From Seison nebaliae (taxonomy: Eukaryota; Rotifera; Pararotatoria; Seisonacea; Seisonidae), in NCBI GenBank assembly GCA_023231475.1, contig JALJEE010003280.1, forward strand, positions 1 through 35,595: a DNA stretch of 35,595 nucleotides. Direction: 5' to 3'. The translations under genes were made by a program, and so were the position numbers. Positions 23,464 through 33,223 of this stretch are shown here, piece by piece (positions within the stretch are counted from its first letter, which is position 1; every line of letters begins with the position of its first letter). Below the pieces are notes generated by a model. That model had not been told where the DNA came from and did no database searches. It saw only the letters and a program-made list of their open reading frames with translations.

Positions 23464-24117
23464 TTAAGAGATGTCTTCATCGTCATCTGGTAGAGCAGTT
23501 TCTCTAGCTTTTTGCATTTCTTCTTCGTATTTCGCTGTTAGTTTTTGATCGACAACCAGATCTGGTGGTTCCAGTGCAGGTGATTCGACGAATTCCAAAT
23601 TGGGATCACCTACCAATTTCCTGGCGAGCCATAAAAACGGTTTCTCAAAATTGTAATTGCTTCTTGCACTAATATCATAATATTGGAGATTTTTCTTTCG
23701 ATGGAAAGTTATCATTTTCGGTTTAACTTTTCTTTCTTTAACATCCACTTTATTCCCACATAAGACAATGGGAATATTCTCGCACACTCGAACTAAATCT
23801 CGATGCCAATTCGGAACATTTTTATAAGTTACACGACTTGTAACATCGAACATGACAATGGCACATTGTCCTTGAATATAATAACCGTCACGAAGACCAC
23901 CGAATTTCTCTTGACCAGCTGTGTCCCAAACGTTGAATTGGATCGGACCTCGATTTGTATAAAAGACGATCGGATGAACATCAACACCCAACGTCGCCAC
24001 GTACTTCTTTTCGAATTCTCCAGTCATATGTCGTTTTACATATGTGGTCTTACCCGTACCTCCATCGCCGACCAGAACCAATTTGAAACTGGGAATATTC
24101 TCCGTATTAACTGCCAT
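23464..24117 (-). CDS. Ran: Ran GTPase, intronless
   Basis: Nuclear small GTPase driving nucleocytoplasmic transport and spindle assembly through exportins, importins and RCC1. The protein has 217 residues, against 216 in vertebrates. Visible motifs: P-loop GDGGTGKT at 17-24, switch [10 protein letters not shown] around 41-49, [17 protein letters not shown] starting at 65 (catalytic Gln69), NKVD for guanine specificity, [19 protein letters not shown], and the acidic tail PDDDEDIS in place of DEDDDL. The start is set at the ATG at 24117 ([13 protein letters not shown]), where homology begins; the frame stays open upstream but that part is hydrophobic and unrelated. No intron interrupts it, although many animal Ran genes have introns; the absence of a decayed duplicate and the full set of motifs argue for a working gene. 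It diverges from TMA7. Confidence 0.96.
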   Translation of the reverse strand: MAVNTENIPSFKLVLVGDGGTGKTTYVKRHMTGEFEKKYVATLGVDVHPIVFYTNRGPIQFNVWDTAGQEKFGGLRDGYYIQGQCAIVMFDVTSRVTYKNVPNWHRDLVRVCENIPIVLCGNKVDVKERKVKPKMITFHRKKNLQYYDISARSNYNFEKPFLWLARKLVGDPNLEFVESPALEPPDLVVDQKLTAKYEEEMQKARETALPDDDEDIS

Positions 24118-24598
24118 CAATATTGAATAATTCTCGGAAAGAGGAGAGAAATCTAAAGATTTCGAATTTAAAAAAGAAAAAAATTTATTAATGAATCTAA
24201 TTTCCAATTGGTTTGGAGAATGGACAACAAATGTCAAATAATCCCTCAAAAAGAAATGGAATAAATTATTTCGATCTACTGTCAATTGGAAAAAATTGTC
24301 ATATCCAGTTTGAAACCGGTTATTCTATCCACAATAACAAAATAGTCTAGAGCTTACATACAAACCAGATATCCATTACATTATCACTGTTTTTTTTTAA
24401 AACACGAATTCCTACTCTTCAACTGGATGAATTAAAAATTTTTTAAAAAATTTTGCAATTTTAAGATACAAATTTTAAGCTTAATTAATATTTTGTAATT
24501 TTTATTAATATTCATTCATTTACAATACCATTTTCTTCTTGATATACGTACTACAATAGAATTATTTAAATTATTTTTTATAAAATTTCCAAATTAAA
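24118..24598. promoter_or_regulatory. Divergent promoter gap between Ran and TMA7
   Basis: A 481-bp gap separates the two start codons. It should hold the 5' UTRs and core promoters of both housekeeping genes. It contains AT-rich runs and no clear TATA box at a fixed distance. The assignment rests on gene orientation only. Confidence 0.5.
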
Positions 24599-24889
24599 AT
24601 GGGTGGACGAGAAGGAGGAAAGAAGAAACCGTTGAAACAACCGAAAAAAGGTGAAAAATTTTTAGACGACGTTTATTTTAATTTTCAATTTACAATTTAA
24701 CACATCTTATTTTATAGGATGATATTGCATTTAAGAATAAACAGAAAGACGACCAAAAGAGAATGGCAGAAGCAAAAAAATTAGCTAGTGGCAAAGGAGC
24801 TATTGGTTAATTCGAATTTTATTTATTTCTCAATTAAATTTATTCAAATATGGACAGGTGCTGGAAATAAGAAACTGTCAAAGAAATGA
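24599..24889 (+). CDS. TMA7: Translation machinery-associated protein 7
   Basis: Small, very basic, ribosome-associated protein conserved across eukaryotes. Three exons at 24599-24670, 24718-24805 and 24858-24889, with GT-AG introns of 47 and 52 nt, give 63 residues (human TMA7 has 64). The N terminus MGGREGGKKKPLKQPKKG matches the family almost residue for residue. The middle reads DDDDIAFKNKQKDDQKRMAE and then AKKLASGKGAIG. The protein ends GAGNKKLSKK, like the ATGGIKKSGKK end of the family. Exon phases join without conflict. The gene is too broken up to appear as a long open frame. It stops 65 bp before the convergent epoxide hydrolase stop codon. Confidence 0.95.
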
Positions 24890-24954
24890 AGAAATTTCAT
24901 AAGAATTAAATTAAATAAATTATGAATATCATGATTAATTTGGAGGATGATGAT

Positions 24955-26150
24955 TTACTGAATAAAATCCTTAATAATTCCATTCACTTGTTCCGGAGTA
25001 TCTTGTTGTACCCAATGACTCGCATTCTCAATAAATCTTAACTGACAATTTTTCGATAACTCTTGAGCTGCGTCGTATGAGGCATGTGCCAAACTGATAT
25101 CGAGAGCCAAATCGTTCTTTCCCCAAATAATCAGAATTTTATCGGTTAATGGAGAATCGTAAATTTTCTCCTTCGTCTCCTTCCCATATTTGAGAGCGGC
25201 TCGATAATAATTAATAGGACCAGTAAGTGCATTAGGTCTGGCGAAATAATATCTCCAAATTTCATCTTCCGTTACATCGAAATTCTTTTTGTTAACTAAT
25301 CCAGCTTCTTTCGAATGAAAGAAATTGATTATGGTGGAACATTCTCGAAATTGGAGATACTTTTCCGGAATGACAGGAATTTGAAAGAAAAAAATATACC
25401 TACGAAAAAAGAAATGTGAAGGATTGAAGCTTAAAATTTAAACAAACCAAGATTTTAAAAATTGTTTCCACGTTCGAATATTTTCACGGAATGCTAATGG
25501 ATGTGGACAATTCATAATGATAAGTGAACTAATTTGATTTGGATACTTTTCAGAGAATTCCCAACAAACTCCTCCTCCCCAATCATGTCCAATAAGAATG
25601 GGTTCTGAATATAAATAAAAATTATAAATTTTTAAAATGGCATTTAACTCGATTCTCCGCATTGGTCTTTTATGAAAAGATGAATATCTTCAATCAGATA
25701 TTTCATTCGGTAACTTTTAATCGCCGTTGGTTGATCACTCTCACCATAACCACGTTGATCGATGGCATAGACGTGATGTGTCTTTTGAAATTCGTCAAGT
25801 TGATGTCGCCAAGAGTACCAGCATTCAGGAAAACCATGAACGAAAATCATTATTTCCGAATTCTCTTTTCCACCTTCAACGAAATGTATTTGATGTCCAT
25901 TTGTCAGTGTGATTATATTGTGATCATATTTGTCCAATGCTTCTGGCCGTGGAATCGGAAGGAAGACTGGGAAGAGAAATTCCTTCAAAAAATCCATAAC
26001 GAAATTGAAGATGATGGAGAGAATGAGATAGATCATCCAACAAAATCCGATACATATCGCGACAATGTACTCGAAATTCACTTTGTCTTTTATCTCCTCC
26101 AAACCATCCTTCACTTTATCCATTTTCGTCTCTTTTACTTCGTCACCCAT
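24955..26150 (-). CDS. Membrane-anchored epoxide hydrolase (alpha/beta hydrolase, EPHX3/4 type)
   Basis: Hydrolyses epoxides of lipids or xenobiotics through an alkyl-enzyme intermediate. Exons on the minus strand: 25649-26150, 25448-25604 and 24955-25399; introns of 44 and 48 nt; 367 residues, matching the roughly 360 of animal EPHX4. A transmembrane anchor lies at about 33-60 (FEYIVAICIGFCWMIYLIL). Catalytic features: oxyanion motif HGFPE at 105-109, nucleophile Asp175 in GHDWGG, charge-relay Asp316 in WGKNDLALD, His348 in NASHWVQQD, and a lid region with ALTGPINYYRA supplying a catalytic Tyr. All needed residues are present, so it should be active. The start at 26150 is the first ATG of the frame; upstream codons are open but lack one. 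The fly and vertebrate relatives are membrane-bound with the catalytic domain facing the cytosol. Confidence 0.93.
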
Positions 26151-26555
26151 TTTTTTGCTGTTTAATTTTCTACTTTCTTTCAATTGATTGAAGCCAAAAA
26201 TTAGAATGATTTCTACTTAAGCAAATGCTTCAAATTAAATTAAAAATTCAATCAAATCATATGCCAACGGTCGTTTTATGGAACGAATTAAAGATCAGTT
26301 ACAATCTCAACTGTCATCCAAGATAATAATAATTGGAAATAATTTGAATTTAATAATAAAAAAAATAAGTTTATTTTAGGACAATTCGTAGAACGAAGTG
26401 AATTTCAAAATTTTTTTAGAAGTTTTTGAGTAGAATTCTTAAAGAACAGAAGAGGAAAATGGGAAGTATTTTCTTTTTTTTCGTTTGTTTGTTTATTTCG
26501 TTGGGTAGTAGTGTGTTTCGACTATTAAGAACGATTTGCGGTTAAGATACTTTCG
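26151..26555. promoter_or_regulatory. Divergent gap between epoxide hydrolase and BTB gene
   Basis: A 405-bp gap separates two divergent start codons. No clear core motif stands out. The run of T around 26475-26490 and the short AT-rich stretches are not diagnostic. Confidence 0.4.
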
Positions 26556-27080
26556 ATGCCAATTGATCAGATTATTTCGTTCAATGTTGGTGGCGAATAT
26601 TTCCAGACAGGAAGAGAAACGATTTATCGATTTCCTAATTCGAAAATTTATGCGATAATTAATGGAGATTATCCAAATTGGCCGAAAGATAGTAAGAAAA
26701 CAGTTTTCTTCGATCGAGATCCGCTTCTTTTTCGACACGTTCTCAATTTCATGAGAACCGGATACATTTATCTTTGTACGGAATCATCATTTATTGATGA
26801 TCTCGATGTGCTTTTGGATGGGGAAGCACAATATTTCGAGTTACCCGAATTGAGTAAGTGGTTGGGCGATAATGCAGAAGTGATAAAGAGAACGAAGAAT
26901 AATGTGCCCACAATTCAAACACTATCAAATTTATTAACGAGACAAGCAGAATCTTCGCATTCGATGGGCGGTGGAAATTTGGAATTTTTATTGATCTTTG
27001 TCATTCTTTTATTATCAGTTCCTATTGTCATCCTGTTTCTTTGTTCGGTGACTCCGTCTTTATGTTTTCTCAAAACTTAA
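26556..27080 (+). CDS. BTB/POZ (KCTD, T1-like) protein with C-terminal membrane segment
   Basis: 174 residues. Residues 5-100 form a T1-type BTB domain: ISFNVGGEYFQTGRETIYRF, then KTVFFDRDPLLFRHVLNFMR and TGYI, then the Glu-rich helix (DGEAQYFELPELSKWL). These are hallmarks of KCTD proteins and of the tetramerisation domain of Kv channels. KCTDs normally act as oligomeric adaptors for cullin-3 ligases or membrane receptors and are soluble. Here a strongly hydrophobic stretch at about 142-168 (LEFLLIFVILLLSVPIVILF) follows the BTB domain and a linker, leaving only a few C-terminal residues, so the protein looks tail-anchored. No Kv channel pore is encoded nearby. There are no introns. The gene diverges from the epoxide hydrolase and is followed after 165 bp by a Cys-rich gene on the same strand. 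Confidence 0.8.
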   Translation: MPIDQIISFNVGGEYFQTGRETIYRFPNSKIYAIINGDYPNWPKDSKKTVFFDRDPLLFRHVLNFMRTGYIYLCTESSFIDDLDVLLDGEAQYFELPELSKWLGDNAEVIKRTKNNVPTIQTLSNLLTRQAESSHSMGGGNLEFLLIFVILLLSVPIVILFLCSVTPSLCFLKT

Positions 27081-27245
27081 ATGAAAATCATTCAAAGAAT
27101 TCTTTTCAATTCCAAAATAATTTAAATAAACTAGTAAACATTTTAAACTTTCCCAACTATTTCTTATTTTGAGTTTCTTATTTTCCCCCCATTTTATTTC
27201 TCTTTTCTCTTAAAACACTTCCCAACCTTATTCCGTCAACTAACT

Positions 27246-27659
27246 ATGGATCTCATCACTTCCTCACAAATCATCAGCGACATCATTGACGAAAGTATTG
27301 AATATGTAGAATTAAAAGAAATTCATGCACTTAATGTCATGTCAACTCCACTACCAGCCCTGAATCAGGTATCTTCTGATCATTTGAATAATAATGCACA
27401 AGGAACCAATGCACAATATCCGCCAAGTCGACCTCCTCCAAAACAGAAAAGTTTATTTAGAAAAATTTGTTGTTGTGTTCCCTACAACAGGTGTCAAGTT
27501 GTTTGTCTACCTTTTTTCTGCTTGACGAAATGTTGTTGTTGTGGAAATTGTCGTCGAAATATAAAAGATCATATCAAACATAAAATCGAAGAGGAGGATC
27601 AAGATTATTATTCTCCGATTCCTGATAATTCATCTGACGTTATCGTTCAACAAATCTAA
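27246..27659 (+). CDS. Small Cys-cluster protein, family unknown
   Basis: 137 residues, single exon. Residues 1-70 are polar with a Pro-rich stretch (YPPSRPPPKQKS). Residues 76-103 carry a dense cysteine cluster (KICCCVPYNRCQVVCLPFFC, then TKCCCCGNCRRN), and an acidic tail follows (EEEDQDYYSPIPD). The cluster, with basic residues at both sides and Phe/Leu between, resembles a palmitoylated membrane-binding patch more than a metal site, since the cysteines are not spaced as in zinc fingers. There is no signal peptide. It lies downstream of the BTB gene on the same strand. I do not recognise the family. Confidence 0.6.
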   Translation: MDLITSSQIISDIIDESIEYVELKEIHALNVMSTPLPALNQVSSDHLNNNAQGTNAQYPPSRPPPKQKSLFRKICCCVPYNRCQVVCLPFFCLTKCCCCGNCRRNIKDHIKHKIEEEDQDYYSPIPDNSSDVIVQQI

Positions 27660-27969
27660 TTACAAATAATAATTAGGACTCGAATACAAATTATCGAATA
27701 ATTCCATAATGAAATTAGAAGATTAGAAGTATTTTTATCACTCGTTTTATTTAATGCAAAGATTATTCAAATAAATTTTATTTATTATTCTCCTCCTCCT
27801 CGCCTTAAATTATTAAAATGTTCGCTACTGAATACTTAACTGTAATCTCATCGTCATCTTTACAATCGTTAAAAACTATAAAGAATATTTTTCGTTACAA
27901 CAGGAAATCTATACCGTTGAGAATATTAATAAGAATTAAAAGAATATCCTTCCGAAAATCTCGATAATA

Positions 27970-28557
27970 ATGTCGGTTTCAAACAAACAATGGTTAAAAA
28001 GAGCCCAAGGAGAATTTGTAAAAAATATATTGGTCATTCCTCCACGTCTCTTTAACTATTATATGACGCATAAAATGTATTGGTCATTTGGAAAATTGAA
28101 TCCGACTGACGACAAGTATGGAATCATAGACTCACATTATATTCGTGCTCTATATACGATCAAAGGAAATAATAAACTACATAAATGTCCATTCCCTTAT
28201 TTTATCATGTTACGACTTCGATATCTTCATGGGAAATGGTGTCCAATCAAAAAAGTTGCAAATAGAATTGTTCATTTTTTGAAGATGGAAAAGAGTAAAA
28301 ATGTGGGAGAATATGGATATGAATATTCAGAATTATTAACTATTTTAGAAATTGAAAAGTGTTTCATTTCCATTTATTCGGCGACCGAACTAAATATCGA
28401 TCAAATGATAAACAGTTTGGATGAGTTGGAAAATAGATTTCAGATCGCAGAAAATTTAGTTTCGTTTATGAGAAAGATGGAAAATATCATTGAAGAACGG
28501 AAATGGGAAGATTATTTAAGAAATTTGGGTGTTAATACGTCAGCTGAGAAATCATAG
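27970..28557 (+). CDS. Orphan intronless protein, 195 residues
   Basis: A clean ATG-to-TAG frame of 195 residues with ordinary protein composition (basic, rich in Lys, Ile, Tyr and Trp). It shows no signal peptide, membrane segment or motif that I know. The N-terminal half has spaced aromatics (FNYYMTHKMYWSFGKLNP), and the C-terminal half is probably helical (NSLDELENRFQIAENLVSFM). The length, codon-like composition and intact ends make it a likely real gene, but the function is unknown. Confidence 0.6.
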   Translation: MSVSNKQWLKRAQGEFVKNILVIPPRLFNYYMTHKMYWSFGKLNPTDDKYGIIDSHYIRALYTIKGNNKLHKCPFPYFIMLRLRYLHGKWCPIKKVANRIVHFLKMEKSKNVGEYGYEYSELLTILEIEKCFISIYSATELNIDQMINSLDELENRFQIAENLVSFMRKMENIIEERKWEDYLRNLGVNTSAEKS

Positions 28558-29402
28558 TATCATGGAGGTAGTCATGGGAAATATTAAATTTAACATTTTT
28601 GTCATATTATTAATATATCATAATTGTGATATATATTGAGATTCATTCATACTTTTTTCTGCATTACGGATTCTGGATACGGATAAATGTCAAATACGCT
28701 CGGTGCAAATTAAACGTATTTTTATTAAATTTAATTTCTTGTGATCATTCTTTTCTTTTTAATTTCATTAGAATTTTAATTAAACTTTAAAGTTTAACTA
28801 AATTCAACATTGTTAGTTATTCTTTTCCTAACATGTACATGTCAACATGTTAGACTAGGGGTACTTCGTAACCTCCTCATAACTGTTAGGATTTGAAAAG
28901 AAGATCAAAAGATAGAATATGTATTGTTGGTGCGATTAGAAACCAAATCAGTTCACTAATTCCGAACATTTGATCTGTAAGAATTAATAAACAGAATCGA
29001 ATGCCAGAAGATATTTTTGAACTGGTTTATTTATCGCTAGAGGTTGTTCAAGAAGTATATACGATTGAACATCATAATAATCGTAGAAAATGTTAATAAT
29101 TTTTTTAATAATCGATCCATCACAATATCATGACGATAAATATATATCGATATAAAGATTCACAAACTCTACATAGTAATGAAACATTTTTGAAATTATT
29201 AGAAAAAATGAAAAGAATCAACGATCTACAGTGTGCATAAATAATATTCTATTAGTTCCTATTCGAATTGCGAATTGAATTTGGATTTTGACTCAAGAAA
29301 TATGCTTGGTAGTTGAGTATAAATAAACGAAATTTCATTTCAATTTCATTATAGAATTTTGTTCTTTGTATTTTTTTTCTTTTTGTATTTTTTTTTTAAG
29401 TT
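28558..29402. other. Spacer and promoter region of the secreted-protein gene
   Basis: No gene is seen. It holds a palindromic cluster around 28830-28855 (CTAACATGTACATGTCAACA, with its inverted end ATGTTAG) and, near the right end, a TATA box. Confidence 0.5.
29318..29325 (+). promoter_or_regulatory. TATA box for the secreted-protein gene
   Basis: TATAAATA lies 78 bp upstream of the ATG at 29403, so a start site about 25-30 bp downstream would give a roughly 55-nt 5' leader. It is one of the few well-placed TATA boxes in the window, which fits a highly or tissue-specifically expressed gene. Confidence 0.6.
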
Positions 29403-29975
29403 ATGAAATTTTTTTACATCATATTAGCGGTTTCGCTATTATTGGTCGACGTATATGACTGCCGAAAAAGACATCCAAGATCTAGGAGAAGTCGCAGATT
29501 ACGAGAAGACAGATTAAGAGCAATGAGGCGTCACGATGTTAGGACGCGACAAGCAGCAAACGCAGCGAGAGATGCTCAAGCTGCTCAAGATGTTATATCC
29601 AACGTTCTTGACTCGCTGGTTAACGATGTTGCAAATGCCGATGATGCTTCGTCGGAAGGATCATCACCAGCGTCGTCCGTAGGGGAAGCATCCGAATCAA
29701 TGTCACCACCACCACGATCACCGTCAACACAACCAACTGTACGCGAATCATTAGTTGACTGGGATGTTCCAGTCTTCCGCGAGTCACCTTCAAGATCACC
29801 ATCCCGAGAATTAGATGACCCAATTGATAATTTACCGGTGATGCAGGCATTGGATGGATCTGTTGAATTCAAAAATAGAGGTCCAAGTAGATATGAGATT
29901 CGAGCTGAACGAAGGAAATTAAACCCACCCCCAAGAGTTAGTCTTAGTTCTTCTCCAGAATCGGGTCCTTTGTAA
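29403..29975 (+). CDS. Secreted Arg/Ala- then Ser/Pro-rich orphan protein
   Basis: 190 residues in a single exon. Residues 1-20 are a classic signal peptide (MKFFYIILAVSLLLVDVYDC), with cleavage expected just before or after Cys20. The mature protein opens with a very basic stretch (RKRHPRSRRSRRLREDRLRA) holding dibasic, furin-like sites, then an Ala/Asp helix-like part (QAANAARDAQAAQDVISNVL), then Ser/Pro/Glu-rich disordered sequence (SESMSPPPRSPSTQPTVRES) with further Arg-Ser motifs. It has no cysteines after the signal region. Base composition is clearly less AT-rich than the neighbouring genes. I recognise no family. A lineage-specific secreted product of gland, gut or cuticle is plausible, but this is inference only. 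Confidence 0.7.
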   Translation: MKFFYIILAVSLLLVDVYDCRKRHPRSRRSRRLREDRLRAMRRHDVRTRQAANAARDAQAAQDVISNVLDSLVNDVANADDASSEGSSPASSVGEASESMSPPPRSPSTQPTVRESLVDWDVPVFRESPSRSPSRELDDPIDNLPVMQALDGSVEFKNRGPSRYEIRAERRKLNPPPRVSLSSSPESGPL

Positions 29976-31186
29976 CATCAGATGTCTTACATAACCGTTG
30001 CCACAAACTCGTTAAAATACCTAAATTGGTATATCAGCATTATTACAAACAAAATGTGTGCAATTTACTCATCAGGTAAATCAAAACAACTATAATTAAA
30101 AATTTTAATTAACAGTTTCATTGAATATCATTCCGTAGTATTTTTTTCTTTAGATAAGCGTTTTTGGAGAAATAATAAATTCCAATATTTAACCTATCAT
30201 CCAAAATTTAAAACTGACCAGGGATTCGTTCATATTATGATTCATATAACGTTTAAATTTTAGACACATCGATTCTAAATTAGATATATTGTTAAGCGCT
30301 TAAATATGTGCGCAGAAATGGTTTTCAAAAACCATTTTTAACAAAAATTTGTATTTATGAGTTATTGATGGTATTGAAGAAGATGTGATAATTTATTAAT
30401 CAAGCAACCTTACTTACTGTTAGACAATGGAAAAAAACTTTTTCGAATAATGTTCAAAAAGTACATAAATATTAGCCATACCATACATATTAAATTTTTT
30501 TTTAGGTTCAGAATCGATTTTTCATGTTGAAATCCCATATTTTACTTACTAGGAACACTGGACTAGTGTGTGAGATACTAGGTGTGAAGTGGATGATTAA
30601 CTTCAATTAAAATTTTTTTTAAGTTCAATCGCTTAAATGTGATTTTCGAATCTCAAAAATTGAAAAAAATGAAGTTTATTAATTAACCGATTATTTGAAC
30701 ATGAACTTTAACTTTATTTTCCCTGATATTTTAACTATTAATAGTTAAAGGACTATCTATCGATCATGTTTCACGAATATAATACTATTTGAAGAAAGTT
30801 AATAATTAACATAAAAAAATAACCAATTTTTATCTGATTACTTTTGCATAGAGTTGTATAACAATGGGAAAATCGAGATATGTCATAACTATAGTTATGA
30901 TATCAAATATGATATGAAATTTCTTCTATAGAAGAGACAATGAAAAAAGTAAATTCGTAGAAATAAAAAGTTAAATAATTCTTGCGCGATAAAGACCACA
31001 TATAACAATTAGACTATATACGATGACTATTTATTGCAATTTAAAAGGTATTTATCTCACAATATATTTATAATTTATCTTTTTCTATCGTGAGTATATT
31101 TGAGATTTGAATTTTGTTTATCCATACTTAGTTTAAAGATGCTTAAGATTTTCTTTATTATAGTTCTCTAATAATTAGATTTTAAA
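29976..31186. other. Spacer with palindromes, no gene seen
   Basis: The region is stop-rich in all frames. It holds three hairpin-capable sequences: AAATGGTTTT...AAAACCATTT around 30317-30338, the perfect 20-bp palindrome TTTAACTATTAATAGTTAAA at 30730-30749, and the perfect 18-bp palindrome TCATAACTATAGTTATGA at 30883-30900. Confidence 0.6.
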
Positions 31187-33223
31187 ATGTTTAACTTTTC
31201 AATGAGATATCTCAATAAATTATTAAAGTGTCCGATCTCTTTCAAAAGTATCGTGAAGCATCAGAGGGGAGTCTCCAAGTTCAACAAGTACGAATCACTT
31301 AGAAAATATGAGAGTTTAAATTTTTTTGATGAAAACCTAACATCTAATTGATATTACAGAATTTAGTATTTCCTTAAAATTTGACCAGAATCCTCAAAAG
31401 TCGAAAGCAATCGAAGAAGATTCTTTCAGTATCATTAAAGAATTCTTAAAGAATGCTGATCCAGCGAGATGTGTTTTAGAAAGAATCAAATTAAATGAGA
31501 ATAAACAATTGGTTATTGACGATCGGCATTATTTCAAATTAAAAAGGAACGTTCATATCGCTGCATTTGGATGTTCAGTTTTGGGAGCATGTTACGCTCT
31601 TCAAGATATGGTGCATGACCATTTAAATGATTCTATTGTTAGTACAGTTACTGTGTATAAAGATAAATATAAATTGTTAGTTCTTTCAATTATCTATTTA
31701 CTGATAAATTTGATTCAAATTTAGTGCTAATATTTCTACTGAGGTAAAGTTAAGAAAAGAAACAGGAGTGATGAGAATTTTTGAATCAGACGAAGAAGGA
31801 CAATGTAACACAGAATCGAACACAGCTGGTGTTGAAATTCATAAAATGCTGGACAAAATTGGAGAGGAAGATATATTATTTGTTATTATTTCAGGTTTCT
31901 TCTAATTTCTTTAAATTTAAAAAATTTTCATTTATTCAAAGATCATTGTTCGTCGTTAATAAGCTTATCTGCCATTGGGATTGGTTTAGAGGATATGATT
32001 AAGTTGGATAAAATTCTCAAAGAGAAGAAAGTCAATAAAACTCAAATTAATTTCATATGGAAAACTTTATCTTTTCTAAAAGGTCGGCAATTAATTGAAA
32101 ATGCTTTACCTGCCAAAGTTATTTTTTCTAAATAATAATACAAAGTTTATTAATTAGATCGTTGGATTAATTGTATCAGATACAATTGATATAAAACGAA
32201 CTGAAAATGAAATTGTATCAGTTTCAATCTGATACAATTTCATTTTGTAATGAGAATTTGTAGAGAGAATTCTCTCCGAAAATTTGTAAATGTTTATTTA
32301 TTCGTCTGGACATATGGGATACGTTACCCTCAAAAATTAAAAATGTTATAAAATCGGAAGTAGCTAAACTTGAAGAATTATCATCTAACAAACCAGATGA
32401 TGAAACTCATTCTATGGAACCTCATGAACTAAATGAACAAATGAAAAGAAATGGGCCACTTCCAATTGATATTATACTGACTGACAACGTACAAACGATA
32501 AACAAGACAATTCCTTTCATCAAACAAGAAATGGGATATCTTCCTTTTGTAATAAACACGTCAATGAAGTTTCCTGGAATGTTAATGGGTAAATCAATAG
32601 CTCTCTTAACATTTTTCTGTTGTAGTTATTTAGAAGGAAGAAATTCCAAATCAATCGCATATTTAGAAACAGAAATACTGAAAAATGAAATTATGAGTAA
32701 GAAGAAATTTATTAAGCTTATGAGATTTTTATATGATTATCGACTGAATTCTGAAGTGTTTAAATTCTGTTTGATGATGAGTGGAAGACCGGAGTATAAA
32801 CTACTTCCAGAAAATGAAAGAGGAATTGGAGGTGTAAACCAGGAATTGATCCTTTATGCAGGATTAGAAATGAATCGATTATCAAAGAAATATGATACAT
32901 TTGATGATATATTCAATATCAATTTTGTCAGTTTCGATACGAAAGGCAAAGATGGTAACAGCGAAAATGCAGGAGCTTATTTATCGACTAATCTCATTGA
33001 CATGATGATATCTAACAATAATTGTAAGAGATTACCTCCGAACGATCAATCTTACAACAGTCGTACAAGATTAAGAGTCAAAATGGAAAATAAAGTAATA
33101 GATCATTTGAGAAGAAATGATTCAGGAACGTTAATCAATGAATTAAAACAATCAATTAAGTTTGGTCTTTCACCAACAAACGTTATGTCACAAACTTTTA
33201 TTTTAATCAAATCAAAATTTTAG
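31187..33223 (+). CDS. Glycerate kinase (GLYCTK/MOFRL) homologue with altered catalytic motifs
   Basis: Six exons: 31187-31313, 31360-31675, 31725-31894, 31942-32117, 32158-32214 and 32264-33223; introns of 46, 49, 47, 40 and 49 nt; all phases agree; about 601 residues. Homology to animal D-glycerate 2-kinase runs the whole length: FKLKRNVHIAAFGCSVLGA (family LYLVGFGKAVLG), DILFVIISD, LPAKIVGLIVSD, then LPIDIILTDNVQTINK, GIGGVNQELILYAGLE, KDGNSENAGAYLSTN and PTNVMSQTFILIKS at the end. Key motifs are changed: FGKA to FGCS, SGGGS to SDHCSS, GRGGRNQE to GIGGVNQE, SGGTDGxDG to SFDTKGKDG, and HND to PND. The frame is otherwise intact over six exons, so it is probably expressed, either as a pseudoenzyme or as an enzyme with a new activity. 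The N terminus is basic and could target mitochondria. Confidence 0.85.
32158..32250. repeat. Cluster of inverted repeats around intron 5 of the glycerate kinase homologue
   Basis: TTGTATCAGATACAA (32171-32185) is a palindrome in exon 5. AAATGAAATTGTATCAG (about 32205-32221) pairs perfectly with CTGATACAATTTCATTT (about 32229-32245) across a 7-nt loop, spanning the exon 5 donor site. The element TGTATCAG thus appears three times in about 75 bp. The hairpin could hide the 5' splice site. Confidence 0.8.

Noticed and set aside
24118-24285. N-terminal extension of Ran upstream of 24117
   Set aside because: The upstream frame is open but Phe/Leu-rich and unlike any Ran. Homology begins exactly at the ATG at 24117.
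25662-26165. Plus-strand 167-residue open frame
   Set aside because: It is the antisense of epoxide hydrolase exon 1, which carries the HGFPE motif and the membrane anchor.
29585-29872. Minus-strand open frames opposite the secreted-protein gene
   Set aside because: The Ser/Asp-rich antisense translation mirrors the Ser/Pro/Arg codons of the plus strand, which has a signal peptide and a TATA box.
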